DNA from: Comamonadaceae bacterium UBA2334 | GTDB lineage: Bacteria > Pseudomonadota > Gammaproteobacteria > Burkholderiales > Burkholderiaceae_C | Assembly: GCA_002344885.1 (NCBI GenBank) | Contig: DDUQ01000081.1 | Span: 2,329-66,328, forward strand | Direction: 5' to 3' | Length of the DNA: 64,000 nucleotides | Shown here: positions 1 through 8,766 of the stretch, one piece after another | Numbering within the stretch: position 1 is the stretch's first letter | Layout: each line of letters starts with the position of its first letter | Translations under genes and position numbers: made by a program | Notes under the pieces: model-generated | What the model was told of the DNA's origin: nothing | Databases searched by the model: none | The model's input: only the letters and a program-made list of their open reading frames with translations

Positions 1-381
1 CAGGACCGCAGTGGCCAGGTCATCAGGCGGTTTGTGGTCCAGATCGACAGCCGCTGGCAGGGCAATGAGGGTGTGCTGGACGAGCGGTTCAAGTATGACG
101 ACGGCACCACGCAGCAACGCATCTGGCGCCTGACCAAACACGCGGACGGCCGGTACACAGGCCGGGCTGACGACGTGGTGGGCGAAGCACAGGGCCAGGT
201 AGCGGGCAACACCCTCAACTGGGCCTACACCATGCAACTGCCCGTGGACGGCAAGGTGTACGAGGTGCAGTTTGACGACTGGATGTACCTGATCGACGAG
301 CGCGTGATGCTCAACCGGGCGGTCATGAGCAAATTCGGCATCCGCCTGGGCGAGGTCACGTTGAGTTTCACCAAGCCATGA
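1..381 (+). CDS. DUF3833 family protein, 3' part
   Basis: The frame is open from the first base and ends at a TGA at 379-381, so the gene starts upstream of the window; 126 C-terminal residues are visible. The segment with DRSG, DERFKYDDGTTQQRIWRL and a C-terminal SKFGIRLGEVTLSF matches my memory of DUF3833 lipoprotein-like proteins of unknown function. The N-terminal signal or lipobox would lie outside the window. An SDR gene follows after 58 bases on the same strand and may be co-transcribed. In related bacteria this family is often found with SDR and lipid-modifying genes of a photo-oxidative stress cluster; that is recollection, not visible here. Confidence 0.75.
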   Translation, partial: QDRSGQVIRRFVVQIDSRWQGNEGVLDERFKYDDGTTQQRIWRLTKHADGRYTGRADDVVGEAQGQVAGNTLNWAYTMQLPVDGKVYEVQFDDWMYLIDERVMLNRAVMSKFGIRLGEVTLSFTKP

Positions 382-439
382 ACACAGTTCGCCAGCGAAT
401 CGCCGCGTCGTCACCGTTTTTGACACCAAGGGGCACAGC

Positions 440-1210
440 ATGTCACTCAATCCGAAGTTGACAGACTGGCGCGGGCGGCGCGTCTGGGTGGTGGGGGCTT
501 CCAGCGGCATTGGCCGGGCGGCGGCATCGGCGCTGCATGCCCGTGGCGCGACAGTCTGGGTGTCGGCGCGCAATGCTGCTGCGCTGCAGGCCTTCACGGT
601 CGAGCACCCGGGCAGTCAGGCGGTTGCTCTGGATGTCACCGATGCACAGTCGGTTGCCGACGCGGCGGCGCAGGTGTCGCAAGGCGGTGCGTTCGACCTG
701 GTGTGCGTGTGCGCGGGCCACTACAAAGCCATGCGCGCCGACGCGTTGGATTTGAACGAGGTGCTGCGGCACCAGGCGGTCAATGTGGGGGGCACCTGGC
801 ATGTGCTGGCGGCGGTGCTGCCGGGCATGCTCACGAAAGGGGCGGGCCACATCAGCCTGGTGGGCAGCGTGGCTGGGTTCAGAGGCTTGCCCAAGAGCCT
901 GGCCTACGGACCAACCAAGGCAGCCCTGCTACACCTGGGAGAGGTGCTGTTCCTGGACGTGCGGCCACGCGGCATTGGCGTGAGCGTCGTCACCCCCGGA
1001 TTTGTGGAGACACCGCTGACGGCACAGAACGACTTTGCCATGCCCTCGCTCCTCACGCCCCAACAGGCCGCTGATGCCATGCTGAAAGGCTGGGCAGCGG
1101 GCGATTTCCTGATTGACTTTCCCAAGCGTTTCACCCGCCTGTTCCAATTCCTGCGGCTGTTGCCCTATGGTCTGTACTTTCCGATCATCAGGCGTCAGAC
1201 AGGGGCCTGA
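440..1210 (+). CDS. Short-chain dehydrogenase/reductase
   Basis: A 256-residue classical SDR with a Rossmann fold. The cofactor loop GASSGIG is at residues 19-25, and the catalytic triad is visible as Ser143, Tyr156 and Lys160 (YGPTK). The length is normal for the family. Arg or similar basic residues after the second strand (SARNAAAL) suggest NADP(H), which is inference. The C-terminus ends with a hydrophobic, basic stretch (FTRLFQFLRLLPYGLYFP) that could touch a membrane. The substrate is unknown. It follows the DUF3833 gene closely and converges on a second SDR gene with only 17 bases between the stops. Confidence 0.9.
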   Translation: MSLNPKLTDWRGRRVWVVGASSGIGRAAASALHARGATVWVSARNAAALQAFTVEHPGSQAVALDVTDAQSVADAAAQVSQGGAFDLVCVCAGHYKAMRADALDLNEVLRHQAVNVGGTWHVLAAVLPGMLTKGAGHISLVGSVAGFRGLPKSLAYGPTKAALLHLGEVLFLDVRPRGIGVSVVTPGFVETPLTAQNDFAMPSLLTPQQAADAMLKGWAAGDFLIDFPKRFTRLFQFLRLLPYGLYFPIIRRQTGA

Positions 1211-1227
1211 TCATGCAGCGCTGCAGG

Positions 1228-2016
1228 CTACCAGGGTATCGGTTGGCCCGCATGGTCGATGAACTGTGCCCGCCCATTGGGTGCCAGCGTCCCCAGTGCG
1301 GCCAACATGCCCCGCACGGCGACATCGGGCGGCGTGGCGGCGTCGCCAACAAACGGTTGGCTCAACCGGGAGCGCACCGTGCCGGGCTGCAGCGCAGCCA
1401 CCACCAGGTCGGGCCGCTGCCGGGCCAGTTCGATGGCGGCCGTTTGCAAACCCTGGTTCAGGGCGGCCTTGGCCATGCGGTAGCTGTACCAGCCGCCTTT
1501 CCGGTTGTCTGCGATGCTGCCCACACGTGCGGACAGCTTGGCCCACACCACCCGCTCGCCTTTGGCCAGCAACGGGCTGAGGTGCCGCAACAGCAGCAAG
1601 GGCCCGATGGCATTCACCTGAAAACTGGCTGCCATGGCGGCTGTGTCGAGGTCGGCCAACCGCTTTTCAGGGCCGCGCTGATCCAGCGTGAGCGCGCCGG
1701 TGGCGTCGATGACGAGGTGAAACGGCCCCGTCAGGGCATCGGCCAAGGCGACCAGGCTGGACTCGTCCCGCAGGTCCCATGTGGGCAGCGCGGGTGTGCT
1801 GGGCTCGGTGCCGTCCGCACCGGCCCGGCTCGCGCGCACCAGCCGCGCGCAGTGGGGATCGTGCGCCAATGCCTCGCAAAACGCCTGGCCGATGGCACCC
1901 GTCGCCCCGATGACCAGCGCGTGATACCCGCTTCTGAGGCGAGGGGGCGGTGCGGTCGTGATGTCGGGTCGGTCCATGCCGATCATCATGCCGCTGACCC
2001 GATTGTCCGGTGCCAT
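1228..2016 (-). CDS. SDR family protein, C-factor-like
   Basis: A 262-residue SDR with a divergent cofactor loop (GATGAIG) near residue 40, a catalytic YSYRMAK motif and an upstream Ser in KLSARVGS. The overall pattern resembles CsgA/C-factor type SDRs. The start is uncertain: four in-frame ATGs lie within the first 14 codons and none has a clear ribosome site. It converges with the other SDR. The function cannot be assigned from sequence; a link to the DUF3833/SDR group at the window edge is possible. Confidence 0.85.
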   Translation of the reverse strand: MAPDNRVSGMMIGMDRPDITTAPPPRLRSGYHALVIGATGAIGQAFCEALAHDPHCARLVRASRAGADGTEPSTPALPTWDLRDESSLVALADALTGPFHLVIDATGALTLDQRGPEKRLADLDTAAMAASFQVNAIGPLLLLRHLSPLLAKGERVVWAKLSARVGSIADNRKGGWYSYRMAKAALNQGLQTAAIELARQRPDLVVAALQPGTVRSRLSQPFVGDAATPPDVAVRGMLAALGTLAPNGRAQFIDHAGQPIPW

Positions 2017-2143
2017 ACGGCGAGCAAAGGCCCCAGGTCTTGCGTGTTTATCCCCAGCGCGAGGGGCCCGAATGGCCCCCTTTTTCGGTCCCGTCTAGCT
2101 CAGCCTTCCCGTCACAGCTATGCTCATTGAAGGAGATCACACT

Positions 2144-2989
2144 ATGAACATCAGTTTCTCTTCTTTTTTGCCTCGTCGTGCCCTGATGGCCGGAGCCGCC
2201 CTGGTGGCTGCTCTGGGCACGGCCCAGGCACAGACATCGCCGGGCTTGCCTTTGTGGGAGCTGGGGGTGCTGGGGCTCGGCGTGTCGCAGCAGGCATACC
2301 CGGGGTCTGACCAGCGCATCAACCGGGGGTTGGCGCTGCCCTATCTGGTGTACCGGGGTGACGTGTTGCGGGCCGATCGCGAAACCGTCGGCCTGCGAGC
2401 CATCAAAACGCCCACGTTTGAGCTTGATGTCGGGTTGGCGGGCTCTTTCGGCTCCAACAGTGACCGCATCAAGGCCCGACAGGGCATGCGGGACCTGGGC
2501 ACCCTGGTCGAGGTGGGGCCGCGGTTGAAATGGAAGCTGGGCAGCGCGGCAGGTGGCAATTGGCAGGCCAAATTCCCGCTGCGCGCTGTGTTTGACCTGA
2601 GTGACAGCTTTGCCCACCGGGGACTGTCGTTCGCGCCCGAACTGGTGTACGAGCGGCGCTCGCAGGGTGGATGGCGCTACAACGTCAGCGTGGGGGCGAT
2701 CGTGGGCGACAGCAAGCTGGCCAACACGTTCTATGGCGTGTCAGGGACGGAGGCCACGCTGCTGCGCCCCGCGTACACGGCACAAAGCGGGCTGGTGGGC
2801 TGGCGGCTGGGCACCTCGGTGTCGCGCAACCTCACGCCTGACTGGGTCGTGTTCGGCTTTGCACGGATCGACAGTGTGTCCGGTGCGGCCAACCGGAACA
2901 GTCCGCTCATCCGTCAGACCACAGGCACCACCTTCGGTCTGGGCCTGTCCTACACCTGGATGCGCTCCACGGAGCGTGTGTCTGACTGA
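2144..2989 (+). CDS. MipA/OmpV family outer membrane protein
   Basis: A 281-residue protein with a signal peptide ending near residue 30 (ALGTAQA then Q) followed by alternating beta-barrel sequence. WELGVLGLGVSQQAYPGSDQ and LPYLVYRGD near the N-terminus are typical of MipA/OmpV proteins, which form small outer membrane barrels; MipA was named as a scaffold for murein enzymes. I chose the ATG at 2144 because an AAGGAG sits 8 bases upstream; an in-frame ATG 24 bases earlier lacks a site and would spoil the signal peptide. It appears monocistronic. Confidence 0.88.
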   Translation: MNISFSSFLPRRALMAGAALVAALGTAQAQTSPGLPLWELGVLGLGVSQQAYPGSDQRINRGLALPYLVYRGDVLRADRETVGLRAIKTPTFELDVGLAGSFGSNSDRIKARQGMRDLGTLVEVGPRLKWKLGSAAGGNWQAKFPLRAVFDLSDSFAHRGLSFAPELVYERRSQGGWRYNVSVGAIVGDSKLANTFYGVSGTEATLLRPAYTAQSGLVGWRLGTSVSRNLTPDWVVFGFARIDSVSGAANRNSPLIRQTTGTTFGLGLSYTWMRSTERVSD

Positions 2990-3080
2990 ACCCGCTGCCG
3001 CCCGTTGCACCGCATACGCGTCTCGTTGACCGGCGCTGCGTGGTGACGGTGGCGTCGGCACCCTTGTTTTTTCACCTGCC

Positions 3081-4091
3081 ATGGACTCATTGACCCAACT
3101 TGCGCTGGGAGCCAGCATCGGCGTGGCCGTGATGGGGCGCCGGACGGCCGTGTGGAAGGCGGCCCTGTGGGGCGGGGTGGCGGGTACCCTGCCCGACCTG
3201 GATGTGCTGGTTGACCATGGCGATGCCGTGCTCAACATGGTCTTGCACCGGGCGGAAAGCCACGCGTTGCTCTACCTGGCGGTGCTGTCGGCACCGCTGG
3301 CCTGGGGTGTGGCCCGGTTGCATGTGGAGGCGGACCTGTTCCGCCGCTGGTGGCTGGCCTTGGCATTGGCGCTGCTCACCCACCCCTTGCTGGACGGCTT
3401 GACCATCTACGGTACCCAACTGTTTCTGCCTTTCACGAACGAAGCATTCGGCGTGGGCAGCGTGTTCATCATCGATCCGGCATACACGCTGCCTCTGCTG
3501 GTGGGGCTGGCGTGTGCACTGTCACGTCCGGCCTGGGGGTTGCGGGTGAACGGAGGCGCCCTGGTGCTCAGCACCGCCTACCTGGCCTGGAGTGTGCTTG
3601 CCCAGGCATGGGTGGGCGTACATGCGCAGCGTTCGCTGCAGGTGGCGGGGCTGCCAGGGACGCAGGTGCTGGTCACGCCAGCGCCCTTCAGCACATTGCT
3701 GTGGCGCGTGGTGGCCATGGACGGGCCCCGCTACCACGAGGGCTTCTATGCTTTGGCGGACGGGGGGCGACCCATCCGTTTCAAGGCGTTTGACAGCGGT
3801 GCAGCCCTGGCCGCCCGGCATGCTGACCACCCGCAGGTGCAGCGGATCGCACGCTTCAGCGATGGCTTCTATCGCTTGCGGGAGCAAGACGGGACGCTGT
3901 GGTTGACCGACCTGCGCATGGGCCAGGAGCCGGGTTACGTGTTTCATTTCGACATCGGTCCGCCGCTGTCAGCCGAGCGGACGGATCCACCCCCCGCTGT
4001 CCAGCACAGCCTGCGGGCTGATGTGCGAGCGGGCCTGACGTGGCTGTGGGCGCGGATGTGGGGTGCCGACGTGGAACCGCCTGGGCGGTAA
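3081..4091 (+). CDS. YdjM-type metal-dependent hydrolase, membrane protein
   Basis: A 336-residue protein. The N-terminus MDSLTQLALGASIG, then a GTLPDLDVL motif and conserved His residues (DHGD, HRAESHALLY, LTHPLLDGLTIYGTQ), match the YdjM/DUF457 family of membrane-bound putative metal-dependent hydrolases. Several hydrophobic helices cover residues 1-190; the C-terminal 140 residues look soluble. The substrate is unknown; E. coli YdjM is LexA-regulated, but I saw no LexA box here. It converges on the DUF3820 gene. Confidence 0.85.
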   Translation: MDSLTQLALGASIGVAVMGRRTAVWKAALWGGVAGTLPDLDVLVDHGDAVLNMVLHRAESHALLYLAVLSAPLAWGVARLHVEADLFRRWWLALALALLTHPLLDGLTIYGTQLFLPFTNEAFGVGSVFIIDPAYTLPLLVGLACALSRPAWGLRVNGGALVLSTAYLAWSVLAQAWVGVHAQRSLQVAGLPGTQVLVTPAPFSTLLWRVVAMDGPRYHEGFYALADGGRPIRFKAFDSGAALAARHADHPQVQRIARFSDGFYRLREQDGTLWLTDLRMGQEPGYVFHFDIGPPLSAERTDPPPAVQHSLRADVRAGLTWLWARMWGADVEPPGR

Positions 4092-4102
4092 CGGCTGGTG
4101 GC

Positions 4103-4342
4103 TCAACCCGTTCGTTTCAGGGGTTGGAGCAGCGGTCTCAGGCCGTTGTGGTCAATGGTCTGCATCAGCGCCAGCAGCCGACCCAGTTCGCCTTTGGGAA
4201 AGCCCTCGCGGGCAAACCAGTTCAGGTAGTTGCCCGGCAGGTCTGCCAGCATCCGCCCCGCATACTTGCCGTAGGGCATGGGGGTGTGCACCAGCTTCAG
4301 CAGCAGGTCGGGGTCAAAACCTTCGGGCCGCATGCGCTCCAT
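4103..4342 (-). CDS. DUF3820 family protein
   Basis: A 79-residue protein starting MERMRPEGFD and containing MPYGKYAGRMLADLPGNYLN, the signature of DUF3820 (annotated elsewhere as a putative quorum-sensing-regulated virulence factor). The start at 4342 is chosen because its ATG shares one base with the stop of the upstream YkgJ gene (TGATG), indicating translational coupling. A longer in-frame reading to 4456 would lie inside the YkgJ gene and is rejected. Confidence 0.8.
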   Translation of the reverse strand: MERMRPEGFDPDLLLKLVHTPMPYGKYAGRMLADLPGNYLNWFAREGFPKGELGRLLALMQTIDHNGLRPLLQPLKRTG

Positions 4343-4773
4343 CAATCGAGTTTGCGCGGAATGGCCTTGGCCCCGTAGGCGCAATAACCTGCACGCGGGC
4401 TTTTTTGTTGCGGGTGCAACCGGCAGGTGTCCGGTCGCAGCTCGTACACCGTGCACAGGCGGGTCTTGGCATCCAGGTAGGTGCAGTCGCCGTCAGCCCG
4501 GCGCATGAGCGTGAACACTTCGGCTTTGGTGTTGAAGCGTTCGACGATGCGTGCTTTCTGAAGCCGCTTGGCAATGCGGGCCGGGTCTTCGTTGTCAGCT
4601 TCAAACGCATCGACCAGTCCCAGCCGCACCAGATCGCGCACGCGCACCTCCAGCGGCATGGTGCAGCAATTGGCCTGGCAGCTGTTGCACAGGCCGGGGC
4701 GGTAGCGTGTCCAGGTTTCGGACCGGTCAACGTCAACGGTTTGGATGGGTGATCGCATGTGGGTAGTGTGCAA
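4342..4773 (-). CDS. YkgJ family cysteine cluster protein
   Basis: A 143-residue protein with the CxxCxxxCC cluster (Cys29, Cys32, Cys36, Cys37) and further cysteines near residues 98-132 (DGDC, RLC, DTC, GYC), the pattern of the YkgJ/UPF0153 family of putative zinc or iron-sulfur chelating proteins. No specific reaction is known. A shorter start at 4758 (MRSPIQ) is possible. It is translationally coupled to the downstream DUF3820 gene, a pairing that makes a shared role likely. Confidence 0.82.
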   Translation of the reverse strand: MHTTHMRSPIQTVDVDRSETWTRYRPGLCNSCQANCCTMPLEVRVRDLVRLGLVDAFEADNEDPARIAKRLQKARIVERFNTKAEVFTLMRRADGDCTYLDAKTRLCTVYELRPDTCRLHPQQKSPRAGYCAYGAKAIPRKLD

Positions 4774-4905
4774 CCAAATGCCTTGGCCGTGGAATCTGCA
4801 AACGTTCAGTTTTTTCCGAATATTTGTTAGCGTAAACCACGCTTTTTAGGTTTGATTAAATCCTTTAACCTGCACCTCCCTGTAAACAGTCCCAAGGAGA
4901 CTTCC

Positions 4906-5856
4906 ATGAAAACTTTTTCGATGATGGCAGCCGTGCTGACCCTGGGCCTGGCCCTGATCAGCGCTGATGCCGAAGCAGCCAAACGCCTCGGCGGTGGCAA
5001 ATCGGTCGGTACGCAACGTCAGGCGCAGGTAGACAAGTCGCCCAACGCCACACCGGCCCAAACCCCTGGTACCCCTGCGGGCGCTGCTGCTCCCGCACAG
5101 TCCGCGGCCGCTGCGGCACCTGCTGCTGCCGCCGCTGCTGCCAAGCCTAAGAGCTCCTGGATGGGCCCGCTGGCCGGCATCGCCGCTGGCCTGGGACTGG
5201 CCGCGCTGGCGTCTCACTTCGGTTTTGGTGAAGAACTGGCCACCATGCTCATGATCGGCCTGGCCGTCATGCTGGTGTTGGGCATCATTGGCTTCGTGAT
5301 GCGCAAGCGCGCCATGGCCGCACAGGGCGGTGCCGCCCGTGCAGGCGGCATGGAATACGCCGCTGCGGGTGCCAACCCAACCGCACAACCCACACGTGGC
5401 TACGACGTGAGCATGCCGGCCGGTGGTTCGGGCTCGACGGGTGGTTCGATGATCGGAGCCAACCTGAATTCGCCCACCAACCACATTCCTGCCGACTTCG
5501 ACACGGCCACCTTCGAGCGCCAGGCCAAGGTGCAGTTCATCCGCCTGCAGGCATCGAACGATGCGAAGAACCTGGACGACATCCGCGACTTCACCACGCC
5601 CGAGATGTTTGCCGAGTTGAAGATGGACATCCTTGACCGCGGTCAAACCACCTCGAAAACCGAGGTGCTGACCCTCGATGCCACGGTCATTGACGTGGCC
5701 GAGGAAGGTGACAACCATGTGGTGACGGTGCGCTTCAACGGCACCGTCCGTGACGTGGCCGACCCTGCGCCCGAAGCCTTTGACGAACTGTGGCACCTAG
5801 TCAAGCCCCGCCAGGGTAATGGGGGTTGGGTGCTGGCAGGCATCCAGCAGGTCTAA
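4906..5856 (+). CDS. Tim44-domain membrane protein
   Basis: A 316-residue exported protein. A signal peptide (residues 1 to about 24, ending DAEA) is followed by an Ala/Pro-rich linker (about 40-80), two hydrophobic segments (about 88-140) and a C-terminal Tim44-like domain (about 175-316; FERQAKVQFIRLQ, DDIRDFTTPEMFAEL). In bacteria such Tim44-domain proteins are membrane proteins of unknown function, common in Burkholderiales. The ATG at 4906 has an AAGGAG 7 bases upstream; the longer in-frame start at 4852 lacks one and would bury the signal peptide. A strong terminator follows 45 bases after the stop. Confidence 0.85.
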   Translation: MKTFSMMAAVLTLGLALISADAEAAKRLGGGKSVGTQRQAQVDKSPNATPAQTPGTPAGAAAPAQSAAAAAPAAAAAAAKPKSSWMGPLAGIAAGLGLAALASHFGFGEELATMLMIGLAVMLVLGIIGFVMRKRAMAAQGGAARAGGMEYAAAGANPTAQPTRGYDVSMPAGGSGSTGGSMIGANLNSPTNHIPADFDTATFERQAKVQFIRLQASNDAKNLDDIRDFTTPEMFAELKMDILDRGQTTSKTEVLTLDATVIDVAEEGDNHVVTVRFNGTVRDVADPAPEAFDELWHLVKPRQGNGGWVLAGIQQV

Positions 5857-5900
5857 GCGCTTTGCTTGTGTCGGGCAGGCTTTGTGGCCTGCCTTTCTGA

Positions 5901-5935
5901 CCCGGCCAGCTGTTGCAGCTGTGCCGGGTTTTTTT
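5901..5935 (+). terminator. Rho-independent terminator of the Tim44 gene
   Basis: The hairpin pairs CCCGGC-CAGCTG (5901-5912) with CAGCTG-T-GCCGGG (5916-5928) around a 3-base loop with one bulged T, followed by seven T at 5929-5935. It ends two bases from the stop codon of the converging J-protein gene, so it closes the Tim44 transcript. Confidence 0.85.
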
Positions 5936-5936
5936 G

Positions 5937-7001
5937 TCACTTCCGCTGCCAGTTCGCCATGCGTTGGGCCCATTGGGCGAGTGGATGGTGGTCTTCGGCC
6001 TGGGCTGCCTGCGTGGTGGCCTCAACCAGTTGCGCGAGCAGGGCCGCGTGCCGTGGGTCCTCCAGCGGCGGAAAAACAGGGGCCACGCGCACAAAAAAGT
6101 CTCCCCTCGGTCCATCCAGGGTGGTTGGAAAGCCTTTGCCGGCCAGCCGGTAGACCAGCGCGTCGCGTGTCAGGCGCATGTGTTGCAGCCCGTCTGGCGT
6201 GGGCACGTCTGTCCAGCTGCCCGCCATCCAGGCATAGCCGTTGACCGGCATCTCGCAGCGCAGCACACCGTTGTCATCCAAGGTGAACAGGGGGTGTGGA
6301 TCAATGGCCACATGCAGCTCCAGGTCCACGTCCACATCGCTGTGGCGGGCGGGCGGGGCGCTCAGCACCTGGCCGACGCGCGTGCCCGCAGGGATGCGCA
6401 CCTTGCGCCGGTAGGCAATGGTTTGTGTACCGGTGGCGTCGCACACATCGCACGGCGCGCGCTGGCGACCATCGCCGCCGCAGTCGGGGCAGGCCTCTTC
6501 GGTCCAGGCCCAACCAAAGAGCGTGGCTTTGCGGATGGCACCTTTGCCTTTGCAGGTAGGGCAGGCATGGGCCAGCACGCGCAGGCCTGTGCCGGCGCAC
6601 GTGTCGCAGGTCTGGCTGTGCTGCCCACGCACCGTGCGTGTGCAGCCCAGGCAGGCCTCTTCCAGCGTCAGGCGGACCTTGCGTAACACCGTGGCCCGGT
6701 GCGGCGTGCCGTGGGTGGCGTCGGCAGCCCCGTGGTCGTTGGGGGGCTCGGTGCTGGCGTGGGAGTTGGCGGTGTGGGTGTCGGCCTCACCACCGGTGCT
6801 GCTTTCATCCAGCTTGCCCTCGCGCACCAGGCGGATGTGCTGGTAGGCGGTGTTGATGGCCTGCATGCGCTGTACCGCGTCGGTTGCCGGATTGCGGTCG
6901 GGGTGCCACATGGCCACCAGCTTGCGCCAGCTGGCCTTCAGCTCGGCGTCGCTGGCGGAGCTGCTTAGTCCCAGCGTGCGGTAGGCGTCGTCGGTTTCCA
7001 T
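5937..7001 (-). CDS. DnaJ-like J-domain protein with zinc fingers
   Basis: A 354-residue class-A-like J-protein. The J-domain is N-terminal with HPD at residues 33-35. A spacer rich in Ser/Thr/His replaces the usual Gly/Phe region (about 70-105). Four CxxCxGxG-like motifs follow (CDTCAGTG, CPTCKGKG, CPDCGGDG, CDVCDATG), then a C-terminal client-binding region. Such proteins stimulate Hsp70 ATPase; because the spacer is atypical and no dnaK is adjacent, it is probably a specialised paralogue. The start at 7001 gives METDDAYRTLG, a natural J-domain N-terminus; upstream reading to 7118 overlaps the radical SAM gene. It lies 22 bases downstream of that gene, likely one operon. Confidence 0.85.
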   Translation of the reverse strand: METDDAYRTLGLSSSASDAELKASWRKLVAMWHPDRNPATDAVQRMQAINTAYQHIRLVREGKLDESSTGGEADTHTANSHASTEPPNDHGAADATHGTPHRATVLRKVRLTLEEACLGCTRTVRGQHSQTCDTCAGTGLRVLAHACPTCKGKGAIRKATLFGWAWTEEACPDCGGDGRQRAPCDVCDATGTQTIAYRRKVRIPAGTRVGQVLSAPPARHSDVDVDLELHVAIDPHPLFTLDDNGVLRCEMPVNGYAWMAGSWTDVPTPDGLQHMRLTRDALVYRLAGKGFPTTLDGPRGDFFVRVAPVFPPLEDPRHAALLAQLVEATTQAAQAEDHHPLAQWAQRMANWQRK

Positions 7002-7023
7002 GGTGTGGTTGGTGCGGGTCAGG

Positions 7024-7923
7024 TCAAAGCGCGCGTGCCCGCGCGGGCCGCAGCCCCGCGTGCTGCGGCTGTTCGATGGCCGTGCGCACCTTTGCCAGCA
7101 TGCGCTCTTTCTCGGCACCCAGTGTGCCTTTCAGCACCAGCCAGTTGGAGGCATGGTCGCTGCGGAACACCGTGCGCGTCAGCTCGGTGGCTTGCAAAAA
7201 CTGCGCCATCTCGGCAAACAGGTCCGGCAGGTCTGGTGTCTCCCATTCCGGGTAGTCAGCCCTGAAGCGTTGTTCACCTTGCTGGAAGCTCACCACCAGC
7301 GTGGCCAGAAACTCCGGTTGCGTCGCGTTGACCAGCCGTGCCGAGTTCAGGGCGTGCTGTTGCGAGTACACCTTGCCGCCCAGACCGTTGAGCAGCATCA
7401 CCGAGCGGGTGATGCCTGCCTCGCCCAGCTTCATCAGCGCCTCGGCCGTGGAGGCGTGCGTTTCGCCTTTGTGCACTTTCTGCAGCACCACGTCGTCGCC
7501 CGATTCGGCGCCTACATAGGCCAGCGACAGGCCAGCCTCGCGCAGTTCGGTCAGTTCGGCGACCGATTTGTTGCGCACGTTGCGTGGCAGGCAGTAACTC
7601 GACACGCGCCGAACGCGCGGTAAATGCCTGCGAACAGCCTGCAAAATGGTGAGCAAGCGGCGCGTGGACAGCGCCATGGCATCCCCGTCTCCCAGAAACA
7701 CGCGTGCCACCTGTGCGCCGAACAGCTGCCCGCTGGATTCGATGGCGTGCAGGGTTTCGTCTTCGTCACGCACAGCAAATTTCTTTTGTGGTGCGGTGTA
7801 CATCTCGCAATAGGTACACCGGTTCCACGAGCAGCCGTTGGTCACGGGCACGATCAGCGACTGCGCTTCACTTGGCGGGCGAAACACAGGTTCGATGTAG
7901 CGGATGGGGAAAACAGTGTTCAC
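7024..7923 (-). CDS. Radical SAM protein
   Basis: A 299-residue protein if started at GTG 7923. The cluster motif is Cys31, Cys36, Cys39 (NGCSWNRCTYC), i.e. CX4CX2C rather than the usual CX3CX2C, a spacing I recall in some radical SAM subfamilies. GDGDAMAL, SSYCLPRNV and YVGAESGDD follow as SAM-binding and barrel strands. The substrate is unknown. The N-terminal extension upstream of 7923 is unlike the family and overlaps the divergent promoter region, so GTG is preferred, though no strong ribosome site is present. The J-protein gene follows 22 bases downstream. Confidence 0.8.
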   Translation of the reverse strand: MNTVFPIRYIEPVFRPPSEAQSLIVPVTNGCSWNRCTYCEMYTAPQKKFAVRDEDETLHAIESSGQLFGAQVARVFLGDGDAMALSTRRLLTILQAVRRHLPRVRRVSSYCLPRNVRNKSVAELTELREAGLSLAYVGAESGDDVVLQKVHKGETHASTAEALMKLGEAGITRSVMLLNGLGGKVYSQQHALNSARLVNATQPEFLATLVVSFQQGEQRFRADYPEWETPDLPDLFAEMAQFLQATELTRTVFRSDHASNWLVLKGTLGAEKERMLAKVRTAIEQPQHAGLRPARARAL

Positions 7924-7980
7924 AGCACAAAGATGGACGAAAAGCGGTATTGTCCCCGTTTGTCCACACTTGGCACCCGC

Positions 7981-8721
7981 ATGACACCGCAAGCCCTCAA
8001 CCCTGCCACATCGGCACCCGCTCCCGTTCCATTGCACATTGACTTCGTATCAGACGTGGCGTGCCCCTGGTGCGCCGTGGGCCTGTGGGCGCTGGAGCGC
8101 GCCGTGGGGCAATTGCAGGGTGAGGTGACGGTCAGCATCCATCCCCAGCCGTTCGAGCTGAACCCGAACATGGGTGCAGAAGGCGAAGACATCACCGAGC
8201 ACCTGCGCCGCAAATACGGCAGCACACCCGCGCAGCAGGCGCAGATCCGCGAAACCATCCGCCAGCGCGGGGCGCAGGAGGGGTTTGTGTTCAAGGTCGA
8301 GGGGCGTGGGCGCATCTGGAACACGTTCGATGCGCATCGCCTGCTGCACTGGGCGGCGGTGGAAGGGGCGCCCGGCGACGCGTTGGCGCTGAAGAAAGCG
8401 TTGCTCACGTCTTACCAGGGGCGTGCCGAGAACCCGTCAGACCCGGCCGTGTTGCTGGCGGTCGTGAAGGGTTTGTCTGCACCCGCTCTCACGGTCGAGC
8501 GCGCCAGCGACGTGCTGGCCTCGGGTGAGTTCACGGAGGCTGTGCGCCAGCAGCAGGCACATGTCCAGTCACTGGGCATCCGGTCCGTGCCGGCGGTCAT
8601 TGTCAACCACCGTCATTTGATTTCAGGGGGGCAACCTGCCGACGTGTTTGTGCAGGCTTTGCGGCAGATCGCTGCGGAAGTGCGTCAGGCTCCCGGCGCG
8701 CCAGCGGCTGAGGCGAATTGA
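7981..8721 (+). CDS. DsbA family (FrnE-type) oxidoreductase
   Basis: A 246-residue thioredoxin-fold protein with a CPWC active site (Cys28-Cys31) in DFVSDVACPWCAVG, a VPAVIVN cis-Pro loop and a helical insertion, as in cytoplasmic FrnE/DsbA-like proteins. It has no signal peptide, so it is probably cytosolic and acts as a disulfide isomerase or glutathione S-transferase-like enzyme; the substrate is unknown. The start at ATG 7981 is chosen because the family begins shortly before the first beta strand; the long in-frame upstream extension overlaps the divergent radical SAM gene. Confidence 0.88.
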   Translation: MTPQALNPATSAPAPVPLHIDFVSDVACPWCAVGLWALERAVGQLQGEVTVSIHPQPFELNPNMGAEGEDITEHLRRKYGSTPAQQAQIRETIRQRGAQEGFVFKVEGRGRIWNTFDAHRLLHWAAVEGAPGDALALKKALLTSYQGRAENPSDPAVLLAVVKGLSAPALTVERASDVLASGEFTEAVRQQQAHVQSLGIRSVPAVIVNHRHLISGGQPADVFVQALRQIAAEVRQAPGAPAAEAN

Positions 8722-8766
8722 CTGCGCAGCCTGAAGGGGCAACGCATCTGGCGCATCATCCAGCCC

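Noticed and set aside
4846..5796. 316-codon minus-strand open frame
   Set aside because: Shadow of the Tim44-domain gene; low-complexity His/Gly/Arg reading.
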